A stretch of DNA of 6,494 bases from Flavobacteriales bacterium (lineage in GTDB: Bacteria > Bacteroidota > Bacteroidia > Flavobacteriales_E > Vicingaceae), in NCBI GenBank assembly GCA_029262915.1, contig JAJCYN010000197.1, positions 1-6,494 on the forward strand, read 5' to 3'. This document shows positions 1 through 5,390 of this stretch, piece after piece. The translations under genes were made by a program, and so were the position numbers. The notes beneath the pieces were generated by a model. It was given only the letters and a program-made list of their open reading frames with translations. It was not told the DNA's origin and did no database searches. The first letter of the stretch is position 1; each line of letters starts with the position of its first letter.

Positions 1-53
1 CCTAAAAAACTTAATAATGTTAACGATAGTGTAATTAATTTAATCGATTTCAT
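1..53 (-). CDS. Start of an exported protein, cut by the left edge
   Basis: Reading leftward from the ATG at 53-51 gives MKSIKLITLSLTLLSFLG before the window ends. A short basic start (K2, K5) followed by an unbroken hydrophobic stretch is the beginning of a Sec signal peptide; whether it ends at a lipobox or a signal peptidase I site cannot be seen. The start is well supported because AGGAGG lies seven bases upstream. The first five residues (MKSIK) are the same as those of the exported protein encoded at 531-169, which lies upstream on the same strand, 115 bases away. The two could be co-transcribed or be distant relatives, but too little is visible to say. The 54-168 gap shows no convincing terminator or promoter. 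Function unknown. Confidence 0.7.
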   Translation of the reverse strand, partial: MKSIKLITLSLTLLSFL

Positions 54-60
54 AATTTCT

Positions 61-66
61 CCTCCT
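61..66 (-). promoter_or_regulatory. Strong Shine-Dalgarno site (AGGAGG)
   Basis: On the minus strand AGGAGG is followed by AGAAATT and then ATG, so the full core is present at an ideal seven-base spacing. It fixes the start of the partial gene at 53. It stands out because proS, the 2125 gene, pstS and pstC have no comparable site, which is normal for Bacteroidota, where Shine-Dalgarno use is sparse. Confidence 0.7.
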
Positions 67-168
67 GTAGTTTTCTTTAATTAATGGTTTTCAATCTGTT
101 AATGAAATGTTAAAAACCTTCTCTAACTATTACTGACCAAATTCTATGCCAAAAAGTATTTAGATAAG

Positions 169-531
169 CTATTGCCAAATAGTTGCAATAATAAATACTG
201 CATTAATAACTACTTCAACAATTACTTCTGCAGCCACCTCAGCAAGAAACCCATCTCTTTCTCTATGTTTTCGTTCTTCTTCATTATAGGCTTCATCATC
301 GTAGTAAATTTCTGAGTTAGTATTTATTTTAATTTCTTTAATACTATGCAGTTCATTATAGTCCTTTTCTGTATAATATTCATTGACTATTATACTATCT
401 GTTTTTGAAATTTTTTGTTCAATTTTTGTCTTCTTCTTTTTATCATTATAAAAATCGTTTTGAGAAAAAGCTTGAGTACTAAAAAAAGTAAACAAAATCA
501 ACGGAAGTAAATATATCTTAATAGATTTCAT
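169..531 (-). CDS. Small exported protein of unknown function
   Basis: This 120-residue protein is not one I recognise. It begins with a clear Sec signal peptide: K2 and K5, a hydrophobic core at about 6-19, and a likely signal peptidase I cut after AFS (about residue 23), leaving Gln at the mature N-terminus. The mature part is highly charged: a KKKK run at 31-34, an acidic, Tyr-rich part at 75-87, and an Arg/Glu-rich stretch at 85-92. The last 25 residues (about 95-119) are rich in Ala, Val and Ile. They could form a membrane-anchoring or amphipathic helix, so the protein may be tethered rather than free in the periplasm. There is no lipobox. It is transcribed away from proS, and a possible promoter overlaps the proS start. 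Codon and base use look native. It is probably real, because the leader is too well formed to be chance. Confidence 0.75.
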   Translation of the reverse strand: MKSIKIYLLPLILFTFFSTQAFSQNDFYNDKKKKTKIEQKISKTDSIIVNEYYTEKDYNELHSIKEIKINTNSEIYYDDEAYNEEERKHRERDGFLAEVAAEVIVEVVINAVFIIATIWQ

Positions 532-603
532 GTTAGGCTTAAATTTAATTAAAATTCACTTAATTTTACTTTCTTAAATTTATTATTATTTGATTTTTAC
601 TAT

Positions 604-639
604 CAAAAATTATACCTAAAATAGAATAATGGCAAAAAA
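604..639 (-). promoter_or_regulatory. Possible promoter for the leftward exported-protein gene
   Basis: On the minus strand TTTTTTG (639-633) is followed by TATAATTTTTG (614-604). The distance from TTTG to the TA at 612-611 is 20 bases, which fits Bacteroidetes -33/-7 spacing. The -7 element has one base too many between TA and TTTG, so the match is imperfect. It would give a leader of about 65 bases before the ATG at 531. The -33 part lies inside the first codons of proS. No equally good promoter is visible for proS itself; a weak TATTATTTG occurs at 584-592 without a matching -33. Confidence 0.35.
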
Positions 640-2107
640 TTTCACATCAAGAGAAGAAGATTACTCTCAATGGTATAACGAATTAGTTATAAAGGCCGAT
701 TTAGCAGAGCATTCAGCAGTTAGAGGATGTATGGTAATTAAACCTTATGGTTATGCTATTTGGGAAAAAATACAAGCTCAATTAGACAAAATGTTTAAAG
801 AAACTGGTCATGTAAATGCTTATTTCCCCATTTTTATACCAAAAAGTTTATTTGAAGCTGAAGAAAAAAACGCTGAAGGATTTGCTAAAGAATGTGCCGT
901 TGTAACACATTACCGATTAAAAACTGATCCAAATGATAGTACTAAACTTGTTGTTGATCCTAATGCTAAATTAGAAGAGGAATTAATTGTTCGTCCTACA
1001 TCAGAAGCTATTATTTGGAACACGTATAAAGGTTGGATTGAATCTTACAGAGATTTACCCATTTTATGTAATCAATGGGCGAATGTAGTACGGTGGGAAA
1101 TGAGGACTCGTTTGTTTTTAAGAACTGCTGAATTTTTATGGCAAGAAGGTCATACTGCTCATGCAACAGAAACAGAAGCGATAGAAGAAACAAAAAAAAT
1201 GCTTGAAGTTTATGCTGAGTTTGCTGAAAAATTTATGGCTATGCCTGTTTTGAAAGGTGTAAAAACAGAAAGTGAACGATTTGCTGGTGCGTTAGATACC
1301 TATTGCATAGAGGCACTAATGCAGGATGGGAAGGCATTGCAAGCAGGAACTTCTCACTTTTTAGGTCAAAATTTTGCGAAAGCATTTGATGTAAAATATG
1401 CTACTAAAGAAGGAAAACAAGAATATGTTTGGGCAACTTCTTGGGGAGTTTCAACTAGATTAATGGGTGGTTTAATTATGACTCATTCTGATGATGATGG
1501 ATTGGTTTTGCCTCCAAACTTAGCTCCCATTCAAGTAGCTATAGTTCCCATTTACAAAGGTGAAGAACAACTGGCTCAAATTTCTGAGCAAGTTGCTGTA
1601 ATAAAAACTGAATTGGAAGCGAAAGGTATTTCAGTAAAATATGATGATAGGGATACACATAAACCTGGATTTAAATTTGCTGAATACGAATTTAAAGGAG
1701 TTCCTGTTCGATTAGCTATTGGACCAAGAGATATGGAAAATGGCACCATTGAAGTTGCCAGAAGAGATACGAAAGAAAAAGAAGTACTTCAACAAAAAGA
1801 CATTGCTAATAAAATTGAGCATTTATTGGAACAGATTCAAACCAATCTATATCAAAAAGCTGCAGATTTTAGAGATGAAATGACAAGCAAAGCTGATAGT
1901 TGGGATGAATTTAAGGACATTATTGACAATAAAACTGGTTTCGTTTTAGCCCATTGGGATGGAACTGCAGAAACAGAAGAAAAAATTAAGCAAGAAACTA
2001 AAGCTACCATCCGCTGTATTCCATTAAACGGTAAAACAGAAGAAGGTAAATGTGTTTTTTCTGGAAACCCATCTAAGCAACGAGTAATTTTTGCAAAAGC
2101 TTACTAG
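629..2107 (+). CDS. proS: Prolyl-tRNA synthetase, archaeal/eukaryotic type
   Basis: This cytoplasmic class II aminoacyl-tRNA synthetase joins proline to tRNA-Pro using ATP. At 492 residues it has the length of the archaeal/eukaryotic-type enzyme and lacks the inserted editing domain of the E. coli type, so mischarged Ala-tRNA-Pro would have to be cleared by a separate protein. Motif 1 lies around residues 36-71, ending at P71. The proline-site RPTSEA is at 122-127. Motif 2 is at 152-178, with R155, E157 and R165, followed by GHTAH (174-178). Motif 3 is at 270-296, with SWGVSTR and R277. The anticodon-binding domain covers about 300-400, and the C-terminal domain ends in the family's conserved Tyr (Y492). 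In that last domain the zinc-binding Cys set of archaeal relatives is mostly gone: residues 442-449 are HWDGTAET with no Cys, and only C463 and C475 remain. There is no Shine-Dalgarno sequence before the ATG. The gene is followed after 17 bases by another rightward gene. Confidence 0.97.
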   Translation: MAKNFTSREEDYSQWYNELVIKADLAEHSAVRGCMVIKPYGYAIWEKIQAQLDKMFKETGHVNAYFPIFIPKSLFEAEEKNAEGFAKECAVVTHYRLKTDPNDSTKLVVDPNAKLEEELIVRPTSEAIIWNTYKGWIESYRDLPILCNQWANVVRWEMRTRLFLRTAEFLWQEGHTAHATETEAIEETKKMLEVYAEFAEKFMAMPVLKGVKTESERFAGALDTYCIEALMQDGKALQAGTSHFLGQNFAKAFDVKYATKEGKQEYVWATSWGVSTRLMGGLIMTHSDDDGLVLPPNLAPIQVAIVPIYKGEEQLAQISEQVAVIKTELEAKGISVKYDDRDTHKPGFKFAEYEFKGVPVRLAIGPRDMENGTIEVARRDTKEKEVLQQKDIANKIEHLLEQIQTNLYQKAADFRDEMTSKADSWDEFKDIIDNKTGFVLAHWDGTAETEEKIKQETKATIRCIPLNGKTEEGKCVFSGNPSKQRVIFAKAY

Positions 2108-2124
2108 TAAACGAATATACAATT

Positions 2125-2811
2125 ATGGAAAATGCCAAAAAACTTATTCTAGACACGCTTAAAACAAAAGCTTGTTTAAAGCAAAGTGTTTTCAAAAAAA
2201 CCAAGGAAGTTTTTCTAGACTTTAAAAAAGAAGCCGAAGGACTTTCAAGGGACTTAAAAACCGAAATGAATAAGGTTGACAAAGATGTTGTAGTTGATTT
2301 TGTTGACAAAGGAGATTATGAATTTCACATTAAATTTGGGGGTGATATTTTAGTCTTTTTTATGCATTCCAATGTTTTTGATTTTGAAAAAAGCCATCCA
2401 ATGTGGAAAACTTCTTATTTAAAAGATGATGAATTAAGAGCCTACTGTGGGATGATTAACGTGTACAATTTTTTAGCAGATTCGTTTAAATACAACAGGT
2501 TAAATGATGTTGGTTATTTGGTTGCTCGATTATTTTTAAATAAGGACCTGCACTATTTTGTTGAAGGCAAAAGGCAGTTAGGTTTTTTATACAATGATTT
2601 TGTAAATGAAGTAATCAACAACAAGAAAATTAAGGACATTATTGAATCTTCCATACTCTACTCTATGGATTTTGATTTGTTAACGCCACATTATGATACC
2701 ATGAAAGTGGTAAGTGTAAATGAGGTAAATGAAGTTACCAGCGCAATGAGTATTAAAACGGGCAAAAGACTTGGTTTTAAATTTCAAGCAGATAGTGATA
2801 ATATCGAGTAA
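2125..2811 (+). CDS. Conserved-looking protein of unknown function downstream of proS
   Basis: I do not recognise this 228-residue protein. It has no signal peptide or membrane segment and should be cytoplasmic. The N-terminal 50 residues are rich in Lys and Glu and look helical. Residues 55-88 look like beta strands (VVVDFVDKGDYEFHIKF, then GGDILVFFMHSNVF). The middle, about 105-165, is aromatic-rich and probably helical (YCGMINVYNFLADSF, then LNDVGYLVARLF). An acidic, polar tail follows GKRLGFKF at about 213-220. No catalytic motif stands out. The ATG chosen is the first in frame and lies 17 bases after the proS stop, so the two are probably one transcript, although proximity alone does not show a role in translation. 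No Shine-Dalgarno sequence is present, and no terminator is visible between its stop and the tRNA promoter. The codon use and composition match proS, which argues for a real, native gene. Confidence 0.85.
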   Translation: MENAKKLILDTLKTKACLKQSVFKKTKEVFLDFKKEAEGLSRDLKTEMNKVDKDVVVDFVDKGDYEFHIKFGGDILVFFMHSNVFDFEKSHPMWKTSYLKDDELRAYCGMINVYNFLADSFKYNRLNDVGYLVARLFLNKDLHYFVEGKRQLGFLYNDFVNEVINNKKIKDIIESSILYSMDFDLLTPHYDTMKVVSVNEVNEVTSAMSIKTGKRLGFKFQADSDNIE

Positions 2812-2826
2812 TTTTTCTCAAATATT

Positions 2827-2857
2827 TTTGCGTAGCTATTAAAAAATTATACATTTG
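2827..2857 (+). promoter_or_regulatory. Promoter of tRNA-Glu, textbook Bacteroidetes consensus
   Basis: TTTG at 2827-2830 is the -33 element. After exactly 19 bases, TACATTTG at 2850-2857 is a perfect TAnnTTTG -7 element, followed by C. Transcription would start near 2863-2865, about 22 bases before the mature tRNA. This is the best promoter in the window and the strongest evidence for the phylum. Confidence 0.85.
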
Positions 2858-2886
2858 CACACCTCAAATGAGAGGATAAATTATTT

Positions 2887-2958
2887 GGCCCGTTCGTCTA
2901 GGGGTTAGGACGTCTGGTTTTCATCCAGGAAACAGGGGTTCGATTCCCCTACGGGCTG
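2887..2958 (+). tRNA. tRNA-Glu (anticodon TTC)
   Basis: The sequence folds as a complete cloverleaf. The acceptor stem is GGCCCGT (2887-2893) with ACGGGCT (2951-2957), where the first pair is G-U and the other six are Watson-Crick. The D arm is GTCT/GGAC. The anticodon stem is TCTGG/CCAGG around the loop TTTTCAT, with anticodon TTC at 2920-2922, reading GAA and GAG. The T arm is AGGGG/CCCCT with loop TTCGATT. The discriminator base is G2958. The 3' CCA is not encoded: the genome reads CAA after the discriminator, so CCA must be added by nucleotidyltransferase. It is flanked by its own promoter and terminator and so is a single-gene unit. Confidence 0.96.
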
Positions 2959-2965
2959 CAAAAAC

Positions 2966-3002
2966 AAAAGAAACCTACTGATAATCAGTAGGTTTCTTTT
3001 TT
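2966..3002 (+). terminator. Rho-independent terminator after tRNA-Glu
   Basis: AAAAGAAACCTACTGA (2966-2981) and its exact reverse complement (2985-3000) form a 16-bp perfect stem around the loop TAA, with a run of six T at 2997-3002. It begins eight bases after the tRNA. On the other strand the stem is also followed by T-rich sequence, so it may work in both directions and shield the tRNA from minus-strand transcription. Confidence 0.93.
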
Positions 3003-3062
3003 GAACGTACATATATACGTACAGATTTTGAAGACTAAAACGATGATATAGATTAAAATTTG

Positions 3063-3177
3063 TTATTTCACAAGTTCTCCATTTTTATAGATCATTTACC
3101 GATTCTGAAATTTTCCCTCAGCTTTCACCCCTCCGTTTTTATAGAAAGAAATGTATTTTACCATTAAAACGTCCTAT
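3063..3177 (-). pseudogene. Remnant of a MORN-repeat (YwqK-like) protein gene
   Basis: Read on the minus strand, one frame gives IGRFNGKIHFF at 3177-3145. A different frame then gives FYKNGGVKAEGKFQNR, a stop at 3098-3096, and MIYKNGELVK ending at a stop at 3065-3063. The FYKNG, KAEGKF and YKNGEL elements are the repeating pattern of MORN-variant proteins such as the YwqK family, common in Bacteroidetes. The open frame is broken by a shift within about 3144-3160 and by an in-frame stop, and the usual residues between FQN and the next YKNG seem to be missing. This is therefore the decayed C-terminal end of a former gene; nothing upstream of it on the minus strand is clearly part of it. The identification rests on the motif by eye. 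Confidence 0.6.
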
Positions 3178-3241
3178 AAAGGAATTTTATGTTTAGCTGA
3201 AATAACTCTGTTGAACAAGAAGATATGTCTTCCTTACCCCC

Positions 3242-3322
3242 AGGCATATTAATGGGTGCTTGAACAGTTTAGAAATAGCTAAGTACAAGGAAGATCTATG
3301 AAAGAAATCCAAGGCATATTAA
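3242..3322. repeat. Pair of 11-base direct repeats
   Basis: AGGCATATTAA occurs at 3242-3252 and again at 3312-3322, 70 bases apart, within sequence that otherwise codes for nothing. It could be a trace of a duplication, a deletion junction or chance in AT-rich DNA. No inverted repeats or transposase accompany it. Confidence 0.35.
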
Positions 3323-3354
3323 ATTAATATTCTTTTTATTTTGAGTTAATTCCC

Positions 3355-3413
3355 TTAATAATTACTTAACATTAATAACAATTAATTAACGCATTCTTAA
3401 TAGCGCTATAACG
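3355..3413 (+). promoter_or_regulatory. Candidate Pho-box-like repeat array upstream of pstS
   Basis: Six copies of WTAAYR start at 3355 (TTAATA), 3366 (TTAACA), 3375 (ATAACA), 3386 (TTAACG), 3397 (TTAATA) and 3408 (ATAACG). The steps are 11, 9, 11, 11 and 11 bases, about one helical turn, as expected for tandem binding of a PhoB/PhoP-type regulator on one face of DNA. TTAACA is the half-site known for Bacillus PhoP, and cyanobacterial Pho boxes are similar. The array ends about 20 bases before the -7 element and covers the place of a normal -33. A 10-bp perfect palindrome ATAGCGCTAT (3400-3409) sits inside it. The region is AT-rich, so some matches are expected by chance. Confidence 0.45.
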
Positions 3414-3433
3414 GTACTCCTTTTCTTCTAATT

Positions 3434-3441
3434 TACTTTTG
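3434..3441 (+). promoter_or_regulatory. -7 element of the pstS promoter
   Basis: TACTTTTG followed by C matches the Bacteroidetes TAnnTTTG consensus exactly. Nineteen bases upstream there is ACGG (3411-3414) instead of TTTG, so the -33 element is missing. That pattern suits a promoter needing an activator. Transcription would start near 3447-3449, leaving a leader of about 20 bases before the pstS ATG. Confidence 0.55.
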
Positions 3442-3469
3442 CTCTAAACAAATTAATAAACCAAAAACC

Positions 3470-4444
3470 ATGAGCAAAAAGACATCACAAATTTCAAAAA
3501 TAATTTTAGGAGTAGCTATAATTTTCGGCTTAGTTTCTTGTGGAGGAAATACTGAACAAGCAGATAAAAAAATAGGAGAAGAAAAAGTCTTATCAGGAAA
3601 CATTAAAATTGATGGGTCAAGTACTGTTTACCCAATTACTGAGGCAATTGCGGAAGAATTTAGAGCTGTAGCTCCGGAAGTAAAAGTTACTGTTGGTGTA
3701 TCTGGAACTGGTGGTGGATTTAAAAAGTTTGCCAGAAATGAAACTGCGATTAGTGATGCTTCAAGACCAATTAAAGACAAAGAAAAAGCAGCTTGCGAAG
3801 AGAACGGAATTGGCTATGTTCAATTAGAAGTAGCATATGATGGTTTGGCAGTTTTGGTTAACCCTGAAAATGACTGGGTTGATCATTTAACAGTTGAAGA
3901 ACTAAAGGAAATTTGGGAACCTTCAGCACAAGGTGTAGTTATGAAGTGGAGTCAAATTAGAGACGGCTTTCCAGATGAGGAAATTCATTTATTTGGACCC
4001 GGAGTAGCTTCAGGAACCTACGATTATTTTACTAAAGCCATTAATGGAAAAGAAGGTGCAAGTAGAGGGGATTATACAGCTAGTGAAGATGACAACGTGC
4101 TAGTTCAAGGAATATCTACAGATAAATACGGATTGGGATTCTTCGGATTGGCTTATTATGAAGAAAACCAAGACAAGCTTAAGTTAGTTGGTGTTGATGG
4201 TGGCGAGGGAGTTATTCTTCCAACGCAAGCAACTGTTGCTGACGGAACTTACCAACCATTATCTCGTCCAATTTTTATATATGTAAATGATAAGGCAGCC
4301 GAAAGAGAAGAGGTTGTAGCCTTTGTGGAATTTTATTTAGAATTGGTTCCTGAGATAGCTCAAGAGGTTGGCTATATCGCATTGCCAGCAACAGAATATG
4401 CTAAACAAGTTGAAAAATTTAAAGCCTTCATTCCAAAAAAATAA
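3470..4444 (+). CDS. pstS: Phosphate ABC transporter substrate-binding lipoprotein PstS
   Basis: PstS captures inorganic phosphate outside the inner membrane and delivers it to the PstC-PstA channel. The 324-residue protein starts with a lipoprotein signal peptide: lysines at 3-4 and 10, a hydrophobic core at 11-20, and lipobox LVSC with C24 as the lipidated Cys. The two-lobed binding fold follows. Phosphate-contacting loops are visible as [13 protein letters not shown] (48-60), [11 protein letters not shown] (77-87), SDASRPI (95-101) and [13 protein letters not shown] (175-187). In the last loop the position of the E. coli phosphate-binding Arg, four before SGT, is occupied by P177. This GPG form is one I associate with the other large PstS subfamily, not with loss of function. 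The start is the first ATG before the signal peptide; there is no Shine-Dalgarno sequence. It is the first gene of pstSCAB, separated from pstC by 70 bases that contain a hairpin, and is probably induced by phosphate starvation through the upstream repeats. Confidence 0.96.
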   Translation: MSKKTSQISKIILGVAIIFGLVSCGGNTEQADKKIGEEKVLSGNIKIDGSSTVYPITEAIAEEFRAVAPEVKVTVGVSGTGGGFKKFARNETAISDASRPIKDKEKAACEENGIGYVQLEVAYDGLAVLVNPENDWVDHLTVEELKEIWEPSAQGVVMKWSQIRDGFPDEEIHLFGPGVASGTYDYFTKAINGKEGASRGDYTASEDDNVLVQGISTDKYGLGFFGLAYYEENQDKLKLVGVDGGEGVILPTQATVADGTYQPLSRPIFIYVNDKAAEREEVVAFVEFYLELVPEIAQEVGYIALPATEYAKQVEKFKAFIPKK

Positions 4445-4465
4445 TTACATGTTTCAGGTTAAGTT

Positions 4466-4508
4466 GGATGATCCCTTTCTAACAAAGAAGTAAAGATCGT
4501 CCTTTTTT
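4466..4508 (+). terminator. Hairpin with T-run between pstS and pstC, possible attenuator
   Basis: GGATGATC (4466-4473) can pair with GATCGTCC (4495-4502) over eight base pairs, one of them G-U, leaving a 21-base loop. Six T follow directly (4503-4508). The T-run lies just before the pstC ATG at 4515. It looks like a weak terminator or RNA-end stabiliser that would let most transcripts stop after pstS, giving more binding protein than membrane subunits. The large loop makes it weaker than the tRNA terminator. It might also limit ribosome access to pstC. Confidence 0.5.
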
Positions 4509-4514
4509 CTGTTT

Positions 4515-5390
4515 ATGAAAACTAGAGAAACCATAATAGAATATTTATTGAAGTTTGCCGCTTCAATTACCATATTTACTACTATAGGTATTATTATGGT
4601 TTTGTTATTTGAAACCACTGCTTTTTTTAGAGAGGTTTCATTTTTAGACTTTATAACAGACAAAGAGTGGACACCTTTGTTTGCTCAAAAACATTTTGGG
4701 ATACTTCCTTTAGTTTCGGGAACATTATTAACCACACTAATAGCGATAACAGTTGCTTTACCAATTGGGCTAACAATTGCTGTTTATTTGAATATGTATG
4801 CACCAAAAGGGTTCAGGAAAATATTTAAACCTTTATTAGAAGTTTTAGCAGCAGTACCAACAGTAGTGTATGGTTTTTTTGCTCTAACCATAGTTACTCC
4901 TTTTTTACAATCAATATATCCTAAATTATCAGGATTTAATGCACTGTCTCCAGGTATTGTTATGGGTATTATGATTATACCTTTTGTTTCCTCTTTAAGT
5001 GAAGATGCGCTTTATGCCGTTCCAAAAAGATTAAAAGAAGCTTCTTTTGGAATGGGAGCAACTCGATTTCAAACCTCTTTTAAGGTAATGATTCCGGCAG
5101 CATCCTCAGGTATTATTGTTTCTATTATTTTGGCAATATCTAGAGCAATTGGAGAAACAATGATTGTGGCCATTGCTGCAGGACAACAACCTCGTTTTGG
5201 GTTTGATCCAACCGTTCCAATAGAAACCATTACTGCCTATATTGTTCAGGTAAGTATGGGAGATGTTCCTCATGGTTCTTTAGAGTACAGGACAATTTTC
5301 GCTGCAGGGATAACTTTATTTGTTTTCACTTTTGCTCTAAATTCTATAAGTTTTTGGATTAAGACAAAATACCAAGAGAAATATGACTAA
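4515..5390 (+). CDS. pstC: Phosphate ABC transporter permease PstC
   Basis: PstC is one of the two inner-membrane subunits that form the phosphate channel, pairing with PstA and driven by PstB. The 291-residue product has the usual six hydrophobic segments, at about 14-36, 66-92, 108-131, 145-164, 196-222 and 258-281. The cytoplasmic EAA loop, which docks on the ATPase, is at 175-200 (EASFGMGATRFQ with MIPAASSGI). It is followed by the permease signature ISRAIGET (208-215). PLLEVLAAVPTVVYG (106-120) is the family's typical segment, with the PTVVYG motif. The protein is distinguished from PstA by its order in the operon and by the long loop around FLDFITDKEWTPLF (43-56). The start is the ATG at 4515, 12 bases after the intergenic hairpin; no Shine-Dalgarno sequence is visible. 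The last codons overlap the start of pstA by eight bases, which suggests translational coupling. Confidence 0.96.
   Translation: MKTRETIIEYLLKFAASITIFTTIGIIMVLLFETTAFFREVSFLDFITDKEWTPLFAQKHFGILPLVSGTLLTTLIAITVALPIGLTIAVYLNMYAPKGFRKIFKPLLEVLAAVPTVVYGFFALTIVTPFLQSIYPKLSGFNALSPGIVMGIMIIPFVSSLSEDALYAVPKRLKEASFGMGATRFQTSFKVMIPAASSGIIVSIILAISRAIGETMIVAIAAGQQPRFGFDPTVPIETITAYIVQVSMGDVPHGSLEYRTIFAAGITLFVFTFALNSISFWIKTKYQEKYD

Larger units (their letters stand above)
3003..3469. other. Intergenic region: gene debris, then the pst control region
   Basis: These 467 bases contain no intact gene. The first part, to about 3180, holds a decayed MORN-repeat gene end on the minus strand. The middle, about 3180-3330, has many stops in all frames and an 11-base direct repeat; I cannot assign it. 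The last part, about 3340-3469, is very AT-rich and carries the repeats and -7 element that I assign to pstS control. A short direct repeat ACGTAC-ATATAT-ACGTAC lies just after the tRNA terminator (3005-3022), with no clear role. Confidence 0.7.

Noticed and set aside
54..168. A promoter for the left-edge gene (TTTTTGG, TAGAATTTG)
   Set aside because: Several TTTG-like pieces occur, but none combines a good -7 with a correctly spaced -33, so no site can be chosen.
1011..1193. A 60-codon open frame on the minus strand inside proS
   Set aside because: It lies wholly within the motif 2 region of proS, has low-complexity content and no start signals; it is a by-product of the coding strand.
2073..2309. 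A 78-codon minus-strand frame across the proS end and the next gene
   Set aside because: It is antisense to two well-supported genes, rich in Ser/Thr/Leu as antisense AT-rich codons give, and has no promoter or ribosome site.
2852..2870. Inverted repeat CATTTG-N7-CAAATG over the tRNA promoter
   Set aside because: One arm is simply the -7 consensus, the stem is six bases, and regulation of a single tRNA by an operator is not otherwise supported.
2887..3062. tRNA-Glu as an integration site for a mobile element
   Set aside because: No integrase and no copy of the tRNA 3' end are found downstream; the nearby gene debris alone does not show integration.
3219..3232. Small hairpin GAAGA-TATG-TCTTC
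   Set aside because: Only five base pairs and no T-run; too weak to call a terminator or structured RNA.
3298..3327. ATG with an AAGGAAG upstream, coding MKEIQGILN
   Set aside because: It is nine codons in a region of decayed sequence; such a match is expected by chance and there is no sign of a leader peptide role because it is far from pstS.
4454..4663. A 69-codon minus-strand frame over the start of pstC
   Set aside because: It is antisense to pstC and includes the intergenic hairpin; no family features are visible.
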